Shown one piece after another: positions 9,097 to 16,787 of a stretch of 42,217 nt of DNA. Source of the DNA: Nitrososphaerota archaeon (lineage in GTDB: Archaea > Thermoproteota > Nitrososphaeria > Nitrososphaerales > Nitrosopumilaceae); contig JAGWGA010000015.1 of assembly GCA_028867675.1 (NCBI GenBank), positions 1-42,217 of the forward strand, in the 5' to 3' direction. The position numbers and the translations under genes were made by a program. The notes under the pieces were generated by a model. The model was not told the DNA's origin, ran no database searches, and was given only the letters and a program-made list of their open reading frames with translations. Numbering within the stretch: the first letter of the stretch is position 1; each line of letters starts with the position of its first letter.

Positions 9097-9719
9097 ATTC
9101 CGTAAATTGATTTACCGTAATCATTTTCTATCTTAGAACTTTTGATGTCTGGTATTGGAGATTGTAGTCTTGCAATTGATGCAGTAATTCCTATTTTTTT
9201 ACAACCATCTACTATGAATTTTTCCTGATGAACTTGATCATATCCTAGTGCAATAATATTTGGCTTGATCATCTCAACTGACTTGAAGATATCTCCCTCG
9301 TATCCCACTACTGCATAATCTACCATTGATAGTGATTTTACCAAATCTCTTCGAAGCTCCATGTTATGTAGAGGAATTCTGTTTTTCATTTTTTGTGCAG
9401 TATTATCAGTTGCAATAACTACAACTAGCACATTGCCAAGATCTTTTGCTGCCTTGAGAGTATGAATATGTCCTGGGTGTATGATGTCAAAAACGCCTCC
9501 TGCCAAAACAACTCGTATTGAATTTCTTCCAAGATCAGTCAGTACAACCTTGTCTTTCTCAATAAATCCATTTTCTGTAAGATGTCTGATTCTCTCTTCG
9601 ATGTATTCTGGATTGAGGACAAGTTTTTTTTGTATTACTCCAATTGGTGTCTCGCCTGAAAGCGAGCCCACAAAAACTGCCGCAATTATCTCTTTATCAA
9701 ATGCGTCCACATCTATCAC
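9093..9719 (-). CDS. ribL: FAD synthetase (RibL-type nucleotidyltransferase) with N-terminal winged helix
   Basis: The C-terminal domain is a cytidylyltransferase-fold nucleotidyltransferase with LAGGVFDIIHPGHIHTL (HPGH at residues 81-84) and the later GYDQVHQEKF. In archaea this type adenylates FMN to FAD (RibL); glycerol-3-phosphate cytidylyltransferase is the closest alternative. The convergent ribK neighbour strongly favours FAD synthesis. Family members are usually about 150 residues, whereas this one has about 65 extra N-terminal residues (TPIGVIQKKLVLNPEYIEER... ENGFIEKD...LTDLG) that look like a winged helix ending in the usual 'GFIE' wing. The start codon is GTG at 9719. Confidence 0.85.
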   Translation of the reverse strand: MIDVDAFDKEIIAAVFVGSLSGETPIGVIQKKLVLNPEYIEERIRHLTENGFIEKDKVVLTDLGRNSIRVVLAGGVFDIIHPGHIHTLKAAKDLGNVLVVVIATDNTAQKMKNRIPLHNMELRRDLVKSLSMVDYAVVGYEGDIFKSVEMIKPNIIALGYDQVHQEKFIVDGCKKIGITASIARLQSPIPDIKSSKIENDYGKSIYGI

Positions 9720-9757
9720 TAAAGTGAAAATATTACAATTTGATTTATCTATAAACT

Positions 9758-10795
9758 CTATGCCCAGGGATCGATTCCTTTTGAGAGACGCAGGGCATCC
9801 ATTAGACCTTCCGCATATCCTATACTTAGAACAGCTAGTTCCTCTTTTCCTTCCTTTTGAAATTTTTCTGCATCATCGATGTATAGCTGGGCATTTTCTA
9901 TTACTGCCTTGAGGCTCTTGTCATCTTTGAACATGTTAACAACTTGTTCAAGTGCCTTCCTTGCCTTTGGGATATATTTTGAAAGCATTTGGTCTGATAT
10001 TTTTTGAATCTTTGATGAGTTATCAAATGGTTCGTCAAGACACTTTGAAAATATCTTGATTGCATCATGCTCTGTAAAATGCAGTCTTCCAGGAATTATG
10101 ATTGTATGTGGAGGCTTGCCAAAGTCTGTCTTGACAAGTGAAGATATCTTGCCAGATATTATGTCTTGACTCTTTGATCCAATTCTTGATGCAACAATTG
10201 CAAATGTTGTTCTATCAATGACATTTCTTTTCTCTCCGTCTTCTGTCTTGAGTAGACTAGTTAGCGCATCTTTTGGATCCAAAAAGAAATTGGAACTGTT
10301 ATCATACTCTAAAATCAAAAGACTATGGCTTCCTTTTATCATGTTTTCATAAATTGTATAGTATACCGTACTCAATGATGGCAACTCTCTCATTATAGTT
10401 ACAGGTCTTCCAATCTTGTAGTGGTGTAATCCACATTCTCCAATTAAAGAAGTAATTGCAGATGGACCATGGATTGTTTTTGTCTTGATTTTTTCACTCT
10501 CTGCCCTTGTTCGCAGTTCTATGTGAGTTGTTGCCACATATGGGTCCCCATAAGCAAGTAGGACGACGTTTTTCTTTTTGGCAAGTGCTAAAATGGCTTT
10601 GCCATCTTCAACCATCCACCTGGGGGCAATTGTAAGTTTTCCCCTAACTAGTTTTTTTATCTTTAATAGTTCTGACTTGCTAATGGGACTAGTAAAAATC
10701 TCAAAGTATGTCATGTCTGCCTTTTTTAAAACTTGGATTGCATTTGCACTGATACCATCAAGGCCTGAAATACCTAATCCAACAAACCATAACAT
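9758..10795 (-). CDS. dphB: Diphthine synthase fused to a DUF357-like C-terminal domain
   Basis: Residues 1 to about 255 are a diphthine synthase (Dph5/DphB), the SAM-dependent methyltransferase that builds the diphthamide precursor on elongation factor 2. Landmarks are MLWFVGLGISGLDGIS at the N-terminus, LLAYGDPYVATTH and IHGPSAITSLIGECGLHHYK. Archaeal DphB is usually about 260 residues. Here about 90 more residues follow, ending in ARKALEQVV...AQLYIDDAEKFQKEGKEE...SIGYAEGLMDALRL, which matches the helical DUF357 pattern. The start is ATG at 10795. It is the last gene of the leftward lysine block, 39 bases after lysK, so read-through from that operon is plausible although the functions are unrelated. 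Confidence 0.9.
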   Translation of the reverse strand: MLWFVGLGISGLDGISANAIQVLKKADMTYFEIFTSPISKSELLKIKKLVRGKLTIAPRWMVEDGKAILALAKKKNVVLLAYGDPYVATTHIELRTRAESEKIKTKTIHGPSAITSLIGECGLHHYKIGRPVTIMRELPSLSTVYYTIYENMIKGSHSLLILEYDNSSNFFLDPKDALTSLLKTEDGEKRNVIDRTTFAIVASRIGSKSQDIISGKISSLVKTDFGKPPHTIIIPGRLHFTEHDAIKIFSKCLDEPFDNSSKIQKISDQMLSKYIPKARKALEQVVNMFKDDKSLKAVIENAQLYIDDAEKFQKEGKEELAVLSIGYAEGLMDALRLSKGIDPWA

Positions 10796-10834
10796 GAAAC
10801 AAAACTCTAATCGCTCTATATTTTGAGTTTCGTT

Positions 10835-11977
10835 TTAGGATTTACTTGAAGGATTTTTGAATTCATGCAATCTTTTTAGATGGGATAGCATTCTCTTGAA
10901 GACCTCCACACTTCTTAGAAACTCATCAGTTGATACTCGCTCATCAATTGTGTGTGAAGCATGAGGATCTCCTGGACCATAAGTTACTACTGGAATGTTT
11001 AGTGAATTTCCTATGATGTTCATATCTCCTGTACCTGTCTTTCGAATTAATTGTGGCCGTGCCTTTTCTACATCCATTATTCCAAGTGTTAATGCTCTAA
11101 CAAGTGGAGAACTGTGTGGTGCCTCAAATGGTTCAGTCTCATCTATTACCGAATAAAATGCATTTACTCCTTGTTTTTTTGCTATATCTTGAACTGTAGT
11201 TGCAATTCTCTCACCGACCATTTTACAATTCATGTTAACAGGAATTCGAATATCCATTATTGCATCACATTCTAATGGTGTTACATTGTGACTGGTGCCT
11301 CCCTTTATTTCAGTCAAAGATGAGGTAAGCATCATACTTTTTGCTTTGCCTTCTTGATTGTCTTCTAATGCTTTCTTCAAAGCTGATGTGAAAATATAAG
11401 ATTCTTCAATTGCATTTTTTGCAAGCCATGGCGCACTAGCATGTGCACTATCACCTACGTTTACTCTCAAGTTAATTGCAATTCTTCCCTTGTATGCAAT
11501 TGTAATATTTTTAATTCCACTTGGTTCTCCAAACACTGCATAATCTATATCTGGTTTTTGTTTTACTAGACTTTTAATTCCAGTTGCATTTCCTTCCTCA
11601 TCTACAACTGCTGCAAATGTTATTGTTCCATTGTTTTCATTTTGAACAGAAGCTGTGGCAAGAAGCATTGCAATTAATGGTGCCTTGGCGTCTGATGCAC
11701 CTCTTCCATAAATGTAACCATTTTCATTTCTTACTTTGATTTTTCCAGGTACTGTATCCATATGTCCACATAGCATAATTCTTGGATGGCCTGAACCTTT
11801 TGTTGCAATTAGATTTCCCACATCATCTATACGGATATCCTCAAAGCCAAAATCATCGCATTTGTCTGCTAAAAATTCTGCTAGTGGTTTTTCTGAAAGA
11901 GAAGGAGTATAGAGTCTTAGAGCCTTCTCTAGTACTTTTACTGAATACCTTGGTGTACTTGTTACTGAAGAATCCAA
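10835..11977 (-). CDS. lysK: LysW-lysine/ornithine hydrolase (M20 family)
   Basis: An M20 metallopeptidase-type hydrolase that releases lysine or ornithine from the LysW carrier at the last step of the LysW pathway. Metal ligands and catalytic residues are visible: His72 and Asp74 in GHMDTVP, Asp97 in GRGASDAK, and Glu127-Glu128 in DEEGN; a later His occurs in SAHASAP. The position directly after lysX and in the same block as lysS, lysY, lysZ and lysJ supports LysK over generic ArgE or DapE. The start codon is TTG at 11977, four bases after the lysX stop. In Sulfolobus one LysK serves both lysine and arginine synthesis, and only one copy is seen here. Confidence 0.9.
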   Translation of the reverse strand: MDSSVTSTPRYSVKVLEKALRLYTPSLSEKPLAEFLADKCDDFGFEDIRIDDVGNLIATKGSGHPRIMLCGHMDTVPGKIKVRNENGYIYGRGASDAKAPLIAMLLATASVQNENNGTITFAAVVDEEGNATGIKSLVKQKPDIDYAVFGEPSGIKNITIAYKGRIAINLRVNVGDSAHASAPWLAKNAIEESYIFTSALKKALEDNQEGKAKSMMLTSSLTEIKGGTSHNVTPLECDAIMDIRIPVNMNCKMVGERIATTVQDIAKKQGVNAFYSVIDETEPFEAPHSSPLVRALTLGIMDVEKARPQLIRKTGTGDMNIIGNSLNIPVVTYGPGDPHASHTIDERVSTDEFLRSVEVFKRMLSHLKRLHEFKNPSSKS

Positions 11978-11981
11978 TTTC

Positions 11982-12830
11982 TTATTTTCCTAATTGCATT
12001 GCGTAATCAATCATCATTGCTGGTATATTTACGCCAGTAACTCTGACAGTATTTTTGTATTCCGTTGTATTGTTAACTTCGTGTACTACAAGGCCATTTT
12101 CCTTACTTTCCATGAGATCTACTCCTACTATCTGTCCCTGGACAGCCTCTTTGGCCTTGATGCAAATGTCTTCCAATTCTTTTGTAACTTTAAGCTCCTC
12201 TGCTCTTCCACCTAGTGCCATGTTTGTCTTCCATTGGGATTCCCCTGAATATCGGTAAATTGCAGCAACAACTCTGTCGCCTACAACTATAGCTCTGATA
12301 TCACGCGGTGGTCTGTTTACATATTCTTCCAAATAGTATACTTGGTAAATTGGATACATTGTTTCCCTGCTTTCTATTATGGCCTCTGCAGCCTCTCTGT
12401 CTTTTAACATGGCAATCATTCTTCCCCAGCTACCTACAGTTGGTTTTATGACCATTGGATATCCTTTCTTGTCAAGTAATTCTAGTGCTGCTTCTTGTGA
12501 AAATGCTACAGCACTAAATGGTGTTGGTATTCCTTTTTTTAGCAAAAGCATATGAGTAAATAATTTGTTTCCTGCAAAGATGCTGGTATTCAAAGAATTG
12601 ATTACGTTAACTCCTTTTCCTTCAAGAGCTGCAGTGGAGTGAAGACTACGATAGTAACTCACACATCTTTGTATTACAGTTCCATAATCTTCTGGACTTT
12701 TATCTAAATTAATGGACAGATTCTTACAGTCAACCATCTTTGTATTGATGCCTTTTTCTTTTGCAGCATCAAAGAGTGCTTTTTCTTCCCACCTGATGGT
12801 ATCGTAGAGAATCGATAAACCGGAATTCAC
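11982..12830 (-). CDS. lysX: LysW--aminoadipate ligase (LysX, RimK-like ATP-grasp)
   Basis: A RimK-type ATP-grasp ligase of 282 residues. It joins the alpha-amino group of 2-aminoadipate to the C-terminal residue of LysW, protecting it during lysine synthesis. ATP-grasp landmarks are PMVIKPTVGSWGRMIA, YYLEEYVNRPPRDIRAIVVG and VVHEVNNTTEYKNT. The window holds two such ligases; this one is called LysX because it lies between a LysW gene and lysK and downstream of homocitrate synthase, while the paralogue neighbours argG. This assignment is by context only. The GTG start at 12830 overlaps the TGA stop of the upstream lysW by four bases, indicating translational coupling. Confidence 0.85.
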   Translation of the reverse strand: MNSGLSILYDTIRWEEKALFDAAKEKGINTKMVDCKNLSINLDKSPEDYGTVIQRCVSYYRSLHSTAALEGKGVNVINSLNTSIFAGNKLFTHMLLLKKGIPTPFSAVAFSQEAALELLDKKGYPMVIKPTVGSWGRMIAMLKDREAAEAIIESRETMYPIYQVYYLEEYVNRPPRDIRAIVVGDRVVAAIYRYSGESQWKTNMALGGRAEELKVTKELEDICIKAKEAVQGQIVGVDLMESKENGLVVHEVNNTTEYKNTVRVTGVNIPAMMIDYAMQLGK

Positions 12831-12991
12831 TGGCCCCAGTCCTCACCAACAGATTGTGCTGGTTTAAGATCTAAGCCGGCGGAACCTTTTACGAGTTCAA
12901 AACTTGCACCGCAGTCTGGACAAGTCACTATCTCTCCTTCCATCGAATCTTTTGGAGGGTTGATGTTTGCGTCACATTCTAGACATTTCAT
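12827..12991 (-). CDS. lysW: LysW amino-group carrier protein, variant ending in Gln
   Basis: A 54-residue acidic carrier protein. CLEC near the N-terminus and CPDC at residues 24-27 give the four zinc-binding cysteines of LysW. The C-terminus is VGEDWGQ. Known LysW proteins end in EDWGE, and the gamma-carboxyl of that last Glu is where the amino-acid substrate is attached; here the last codon is CAG (Gln) directly before TGA. The other LysW in this window, at 18761-18928, ends in the normal EDWGE. The stop codon overlaps the lysX GTG start. The ATG at 12991 gives the expected MKCLEC start. Whether this copy can carry substrate is an open question. Confidence 0.9.
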   Translation of the reverse strand: MKCLECDANINPPKDSMEGEIVTCPDCGASFELVKGSAGLDLKPAQSVGEDWGQ

Positions 12992-12992
12992 A

Positions 12993-13073
12993 TTATTTTC
13001 CTGCTTTTTCCTTCACTTTCATGTTATTAATTATCTTTCTATTTCCAAGAAATATTTGGCTAAATGATGACAT
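12993..13073 (-). CDS. Possible 26-residue small protein between lysS and lysW
   Basis: The ORF starts with ATG three bases after the lysS stop (TAG GAA ATG) and ends in TAA one base before the lysW ATG. It therefore fills almost the entire 85-base lysS-lysW spacer. The product begins MSSFSQIFLGNRKIINN and has a basic tail (KVKEKAGK). The exact fit between two genes of an operon is suggestive, but at this length it could arise by chance. A possible role as a coupling or leader peptide is speculative. Conservation of the peptide in related genomes would decide the matter. Confidence 0.4.
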   Translation of the reverse strand: MSSFSQIFLGNRKIINNMKVKEKAGK

Positions 13074-13076
13074 TTC

Positions 13077-14282
13077 CTATTTTCCTTGCTTTGCCTTTTC
13101 TTTTGATTCTATGGTCTTTTCAGAATCGATTATCTTTTGTTCAAGTCTATCATCAAGGGGTATCTCAAGCAAGTCTCCCATTCTTAGGTTCTTCAGGCCA
13201 GCTGCTACTGCCTTTGCATGATCTTCATTTTGTTCAAGGCCTAATAGTGACATTAGATATGCTGCGCCGTTCTTTCCTGCAAGTTCTCCAAAGACAATTC
13301 TCCTTCTATTTCCTACCACTTTGGGTTCGATTGGCTCGTATGCTGCTGGGTTTCTCAATATGGCTGCCAAGTGCGTTCCTGCCTTGTGCTTGTAAGCAGT
13401 AGAGCCTACAATTGGCTTTGAATCATACGGAACTATAGTAGTATACTGTTCAATTAGTCTTGAGAGGTCCATGAGCATGTCTAGTCTGAAATTATTTGGA
13501 GACTCGTACAGATAGGTAAGTGCAACTGCAGTCTCTGCAAGTGAAGGTATTCCAGTTCTCTCTCCAATTCCATCAATTGTTGTATGAATCTGATCTGCTC
13601 CGCCATCACATCCTGCTAATGCGTTTGCTAATGCAAGTCCAATGTCGTTGTGACAGTGCACATCAAGTGGAGTCTTTATTTCATCACGAACTGATTTAAC
13701 AAAATTATACATTCCATTTGGTCTCATTATTCCAACAGTATCAGGTAGGCTGATTCTATCAACACCTGCATCAGAGATTGCTTTGCATACTTGCATTAGA
13801 AATTCTGGGTCTGCTCTTGAACCATCTTCTACCGTAAATCTCATCTTAAGACCATGCGACTTCGCGTATTCTACAGTCTCTACTGATCTTCGTAATGCTT
13901 CTTCTCTTGTAATTCTTAACTTGTCCTTCATGTGTATTTTAGAAATTCCAAGATATGTTGCCATCCATGTTGCATCACAAGCAATTGCAACATCTACATC
14001 TTCTTTTAATGCACGAACATGTGCTACGATATCTGCTTTTAGTCCTTGTTTGATGATTGTCTTTGTTGCTTCCTTGTGATCAGGTGATACAACAGGTGAT
14101 ATCTCAATCTGATCAACACCAAAATAATCAAGCATCCATGCAATTTGGATTCTCTGCTTGTTTGAAAAAGTAACTCCGGGGTGCTGTTCTCCTTCTCTTA
14201 GAGTACTGTCTAGTATTCTAATTTTCTTTGGTTTTACGCCCATCTCATTATACTTGTAAGCATAATAGTTTGCATCGTCCAT
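13077..14282 (-). CDS. lysS: Homocitrate synthase
   Basis: A 401-residue DRE-TIM metallolyase family enzyme. It has the N-terminal LDSTLREGEQHPGVTF, the metal-binding HCHNDIGLALANALAG and the IGERTGIPSLAE segment. It condenses acetyl-CoA with 2-oxoglutarate to homocitrate, the first step of the aminoadipate route to lysine. 2-isopropylmalate synthase is the main alternative; the position at the head of lysW-lysX-lysK and the lack of an LeuA regulatory C-terminal domain support homocitrate synthase. Later enzymes (homoaconitase, homoisocitrate dehydrogenase, LysN) are not in this window. Its upstream region holds a perfect dyad and a TATA-like element. The C-terminus is unusually rich in Lys and Glu. 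Confidence 0.88.
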   Translation of the reverse strand: MDDANYYAYKYNEMGVKPKKIRILDSTLREGEQHPGVTFSNKQRIQIAWMLDYFGVDQIEISPVVSPDHKEATKTIIKQGLKADIVAHVRALKEDVDVAIACDATWMATYLGISKIHMKDKLRITREEALRRSVETVEYAKSHGLKMRFTVEDGSRADPEFLMQVCKAISDAGVDRISLPDTVGIMRPNGMYNFVKSVRDEIKTPLDVHCHNDIGLALANALAGCDGGADQIHTTIDGIGERTGIPSLAETAVALTYLYESPNNFRLDMLMDLSRLIEQYTTIVPYDSKPIVGSTAYKHKAGTHLAAILRNPAAYEPIEPKVVGNRRRIVFGELAGKNGAAYLMSLLGLEQNEDHAKAVAAGLKNLRMGDLLEIPLDDRLEQKIIDSEKTIESKEKAKQGK

Positions 14283-14304
14283 TTCTGATTTTTTCTCTGG
14301 GTTT

Positions 14305-14326
14305 TACGAATATAAACATATTCGTA
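14305..14326. promoter_or_regulatory. 22-bp perfect dyad overlapping the lysS promoter (candidate Lrp/LysM operator)
   Basis: TACGAATAT and ATATTCGTA form perfect nine-base arms around a four-base AAAC spacer. On the lysS strand the centre reads TTTATATT, a plausible TATA box about 33 bases before the lysS ATG, so a protein bound here would cover the promoter. A further ATTCGT half-site follows at 14331-14336. The Lrp-family regulator encoded immediately upstream is the obvious candidate binder, by analogy with Sulfolobus LysM. Confidence 0.6.
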
Positions 14327-14381
14327 CAGAATTCGTCTAGTTTTATCATTTTTGAAACGATTTTAGGCGATTTTCGGATTT

Positions 14382-14402
14382 ATAAAACGAAATACGTTTT
14401 AT
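14382..14402. promoter_or_regulatory. 21-bp perfect dyad at the 3' end of the Lrp gene
   Basis: ATAAAACG and CGTTTTAT are perfect eight-base arms around the spacer AAATA. The element overlaps the last codon region and stop of the Lrp gene (stop at 14399-14401). It could be a second operator for the lysS operon, because it shares the ACGAA/TTCGT core with the downstream dyad, or a hairpin at the end of the argG-to-lrp transcript. Both readings are inference. Confidence 0.5.
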
Positions 14403-14818
14403 GTGACTGTGCGCAATATTATGACTGTATTTGTATCAAATACGCCAGGAACCTTTCGTAATTCATCTATGCATACGTTGATGTCCATTATTGTTGGTGC
14501 TCGAATTATGGTTGCAATGTCATATTGACCAGTTATTTCAAAAACTGTATGTACTCCACGAAGTTTGGAAAGTTTTGCAGATACTTTTGATGTATCAGTT
14601 GATGAATCAACTGAGATCAAAATTATTGCACTGGTAGAATTTGCATCTCCTGTTTCAATTGTAAATTTCTTGATTGTTCCACCATCTGTTAGATTCTTGA
14701 CTCTTCTTCTTACTGCTGATTCTGATAGTCCTAGTTTTTCACCAATCTCTACAAAGGACTGTCTAGAATCTTTTTTTAGCATCTCAATTATTGTCTCGTC
14801 TGTCTTGTCTCTAGACAT
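14399..14818 (-). CDS. Lrp/AsnC family regulator (LysM-like)
   Basis: 139 residues with the standard Lrp layout. An N-terminal helix-turn-helix covers about residues 8-50 (RQSFVEIGEKLGLSESAVRRRVKNL) and a C-terminal ligand-binding RAM domain covers about residues 62-139. In Sulfolobus the Lrp-type LysM controls the lysine operon in response to lysine. Here the gene is the last of the argG-lysW-argX-lysY-lysZ-lysJ string and sits just before the lysS operon, so a role in controlling lysine and arginine synthesis is likely but inferred. Its ATG overlaps the end of lysJ by eight bases. The dyads at 14305-14326 and 14382-14402 are candidate binding sites. Confidence 0.88.
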   Translation of the reverse strand: MSRDKTDETIIEMLKKDSRQSFVEIGEKLGLSESAVRRRVKNLTDGGTIKKFTIETGDANSTSAIILISVDSSTDTSKVSAKLSKLRGVHTVFEITGQYDIATIIRAPTIMDINVCIDELRKVPGVFDTNTVIILRTVT

Positions 14819-15986
14819 TTCTTCTCTTTTCCTCCTTTGTTAGTATCATATCTAAAGTTTCTAATGCTTTGTTTATGTCAGACTCTGATATCACCAGAGG
14901 TGGCAATAATCGTAGTATGTTTTTGCCTGAATAAAGCAATAATAAATTATTTGCAATTCCGTCAAATAAAATGTCTTTTACCTCAAACTTCATCTCAACA
15001 CCAATCATCAAACCTTTTCCTCTTACCTCTCGGATGATCTTGTGTTTTTCTTTTAGTCTCTCTAACCCTTCCCTGAATATCTTTCCATTCTTTTCTGCAT
15101 TCTCAACTAGCTTGTCTTCTACTAACGTATCAATGGCTCCAATTCCTGCAGCACATGATAATGGATTACCGCCAAATGTTGATGATTGCTCTCCCTTGCT
15201 AATTGTGGCCAAAATGTCTGGTCTTACAAGAGTTGCACCCATTGGTACACCGCCCGCAATTCCTTTTGCAAGACACATTATATCAGGTACAGTATCCCAG
15301 TGCTGACATGCCCACATTTTTCCAGTTCTTCCAAGGCCTGCCTGGATTTCATCAAATACTAGAACAATTCCCTTTTCATCACATAGTTTTCTGACTTGTT
15401 GCAAAAACCCATCTGGTGCTACATTGATTCCGCTTTCTCCCTGGATTGGCTCTAAAATTACCATTGCAGTGTCAGAATCTGCTACAGAACGCAATGCCTC
15501 GATATCTCCATATGATGAGAAGTTGACTGTATCAACAAGTGGCTCAAATGCCTTGCGATATTTTTGATTAAATGTAACTGATAATGCACCTAATGATTTT
15601 CCATGGTATGATCCATTCATCGCCACCATCTTTTTCTTTCCTGTGAACTTGCGTGCAAACTTGATTGCGGCTTCGACTGCTTCTGTTCCACTGTTGTTTA
15701 GGTATACTTGGCTGAGATTTTTTGGAGCAATTTTTATCAGTTTTTCAAGAAATGTTTCTCTTGTTTTATTATATAATGAACTGTGTACTGTGATGATTTT
15801 GTCAAGCTGTTCTTTTATTGCTTTTACAACTCTAGGATTGCAGTGGCCAACCAGAGCTACACCATATCCTCCCATACAATCAATGTACTCTTTTCCATTT
15901 GCATCCCATACATGAGCTCCCAGTCCACGCTCTATTGTTACAGGAAATCTCTGGTAGATATTTCCCATGAATTGATCTTCAGTCAT
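14811..15986 (-). CDS. lysJ: LysW-lysine/ornithine aminotransferase
   Basis: A class III PLP aminotransferase of the ArgD/LysJ type that converts the LysW-bound semialdehyde to LysW-lysine or LysW-ornithine. Visible landmarks are YIDCMGGYGVALVGHCNP, VFDEIQAGLGRTGKMWA and the PLP-lysine segment LAKGIAGGVPMGA. The ATG at 15986 is preferred over the in-frame ATG at 16004: it overlaps the lysZ stop as ATGA and has a GGTGAT motif about eight bases upstream. Only one such aminotransferase is seen in the window, which agrees with one enzyme serving both pathways as in Sulfolobus. Confidence 0.9.
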   Translation of the reverse strand: MTEDQFMGNIYQRFPVTIERGLGAHVWDANGKEYIDCMGGYGVALVGHCNPRVVKAIKEQLDKIITVHSSLYNKTRETFLEKLIKIAPKNLSQVYLNNSGTEAVEAAIKFARKFTGKKKMVAMNGSYHGKSLGALSVTFNQKYRKAFEPLVDTVNFSSYGDIEALRSVADSDTAMVILEPIQGESGINVAPDGFLQQVRKLCDEKGIVLVFDEIQAGLGRTGKMWACQHWDTVPDIMCLAKGIAGGVPMGATLVRPDILATISKGEQSSTFGGNPLSCAAGIGAIDTLVEDKLVENAEKNGKIFREGLERLKEKHKIIREVRGKGLMIGVEMKFEVKDILFDGIANNLLLLYSGKNILRLLPPLVISESDINKALETLDMILTKEEKRRNV

Positions 15987-16783
15987 TTTGATATCACCGT
16001 ACATTTATTGTGAGCAATTGCAGTAGATATTGGGTTTTCCTTTTTACCGTTTGCAATTAAAGCCTCTTTGACTCCCATTTCTAATGCTTCTGTTGCAGCA
16101 AGTATCTTCTTTTCCATTCCAAATCCAATCTTTGGCAAGATCTCTTTTGCCTCTGCTAGAGATAATTTTTCAACTAGTTTATCGTCCATAAGTAATCCAT
16201 CCACATTTGTAAGAAATAATATCTTATCTGAATTCATCTTGCCTGCTACATATGCAGCCGCTCTATCTCCATCAACATTGAGAAAATCACACTCCTCACT
16301 AATTGCAATTGGGGATATCACTGGAACATATCCTTGGTCTAATATTGAGCGAATCAATGGTGCGTTAACATCCTGAATTTTTCCCGTATATCCTCCATCT
16401 ATTATCATCTTGCGACCCTTTTCATTCATGACCATCAGTTTCTTTTTTCGCTCTGCCTGGATTATTTTTCCATCTACTCCCGAAAGGCCAACTGCGTTGA
16501 TTCCGTGTTTTTGAAGCATTCCAACTATCATCTTGTTTATTTTTCCAGACATGACCATAGTGAATATCTCTGCAGTCTCCTTGTCTGTGAATCTACTTTT
16601 AATTCCGCCAGGAGATACAATGAATTTTTGTTCTTTTCCTAATGCTTCTGAGATTTTAGTAACTTCTTTTCCTCCACCGTGAACCAAAATTAATTTCTCT
16701 TTCTCTGAAACTTTCTTTAGGTCTGTTATGGTGGTAGGATGAAGACCATCTACTACACTTCCTCCTATTTTTATTGTAATCAT
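15983..16783 (-). CDS. lysZ: LysW-aminoadipate/glutamate kinase
   Basis: A 266-residue amino-acid kinase family protein (ArgB-like) that phosphorylates the side-chain carboxyl of LysW-bound aminoadipate or glutamate. The N-terminal ITIKIGGSVVDG and LVHGGGKEV glycine motifs bind ATP, and FLNVDGDRAAAYVA is the typical substrate-side segment. The gene lies four bases after lysY and its stop overlaps the lysJ start (ATGA), so the three are tightly coupled. The absence of a second kinase supports dual use in lysine and arginine synthesis; this is inferred from gene content. Confidence 0.9.
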   Translation of the reverse strand: MITIKIGGSVVDGLHPTTITDLKKVSEKEKLILVHGGGKEVTKISEALGKEQKFIVSPGGIKSRFTDKETAEIFTMVMSGKINKMIVGMLQKHGINAVGLSGVDGKIIQAERKKKLMVMNEKGRKMIIDGGYTGKIQDVNAPLIRSILDQGYVPVISPIAISEECDFLNVDGDRAAAYVAGKMNSDKILFLTNVDGLLMDDKLVEKLSLAEAKEILPKIGFGMEKKILAATEALEMGVKEALIANGKKENPISTAIAHNKCTVISK

Positions 16784-16787
16784 CTTT

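Noticed and set aside
13077-14282. Assignment of lysS as 2-isopropylmalate synthase
   Set aside because: No LeuA-type regulatory domain is present and the gene heads a lysW-lysX-lysK operon, so homocitrate synthase fits better.
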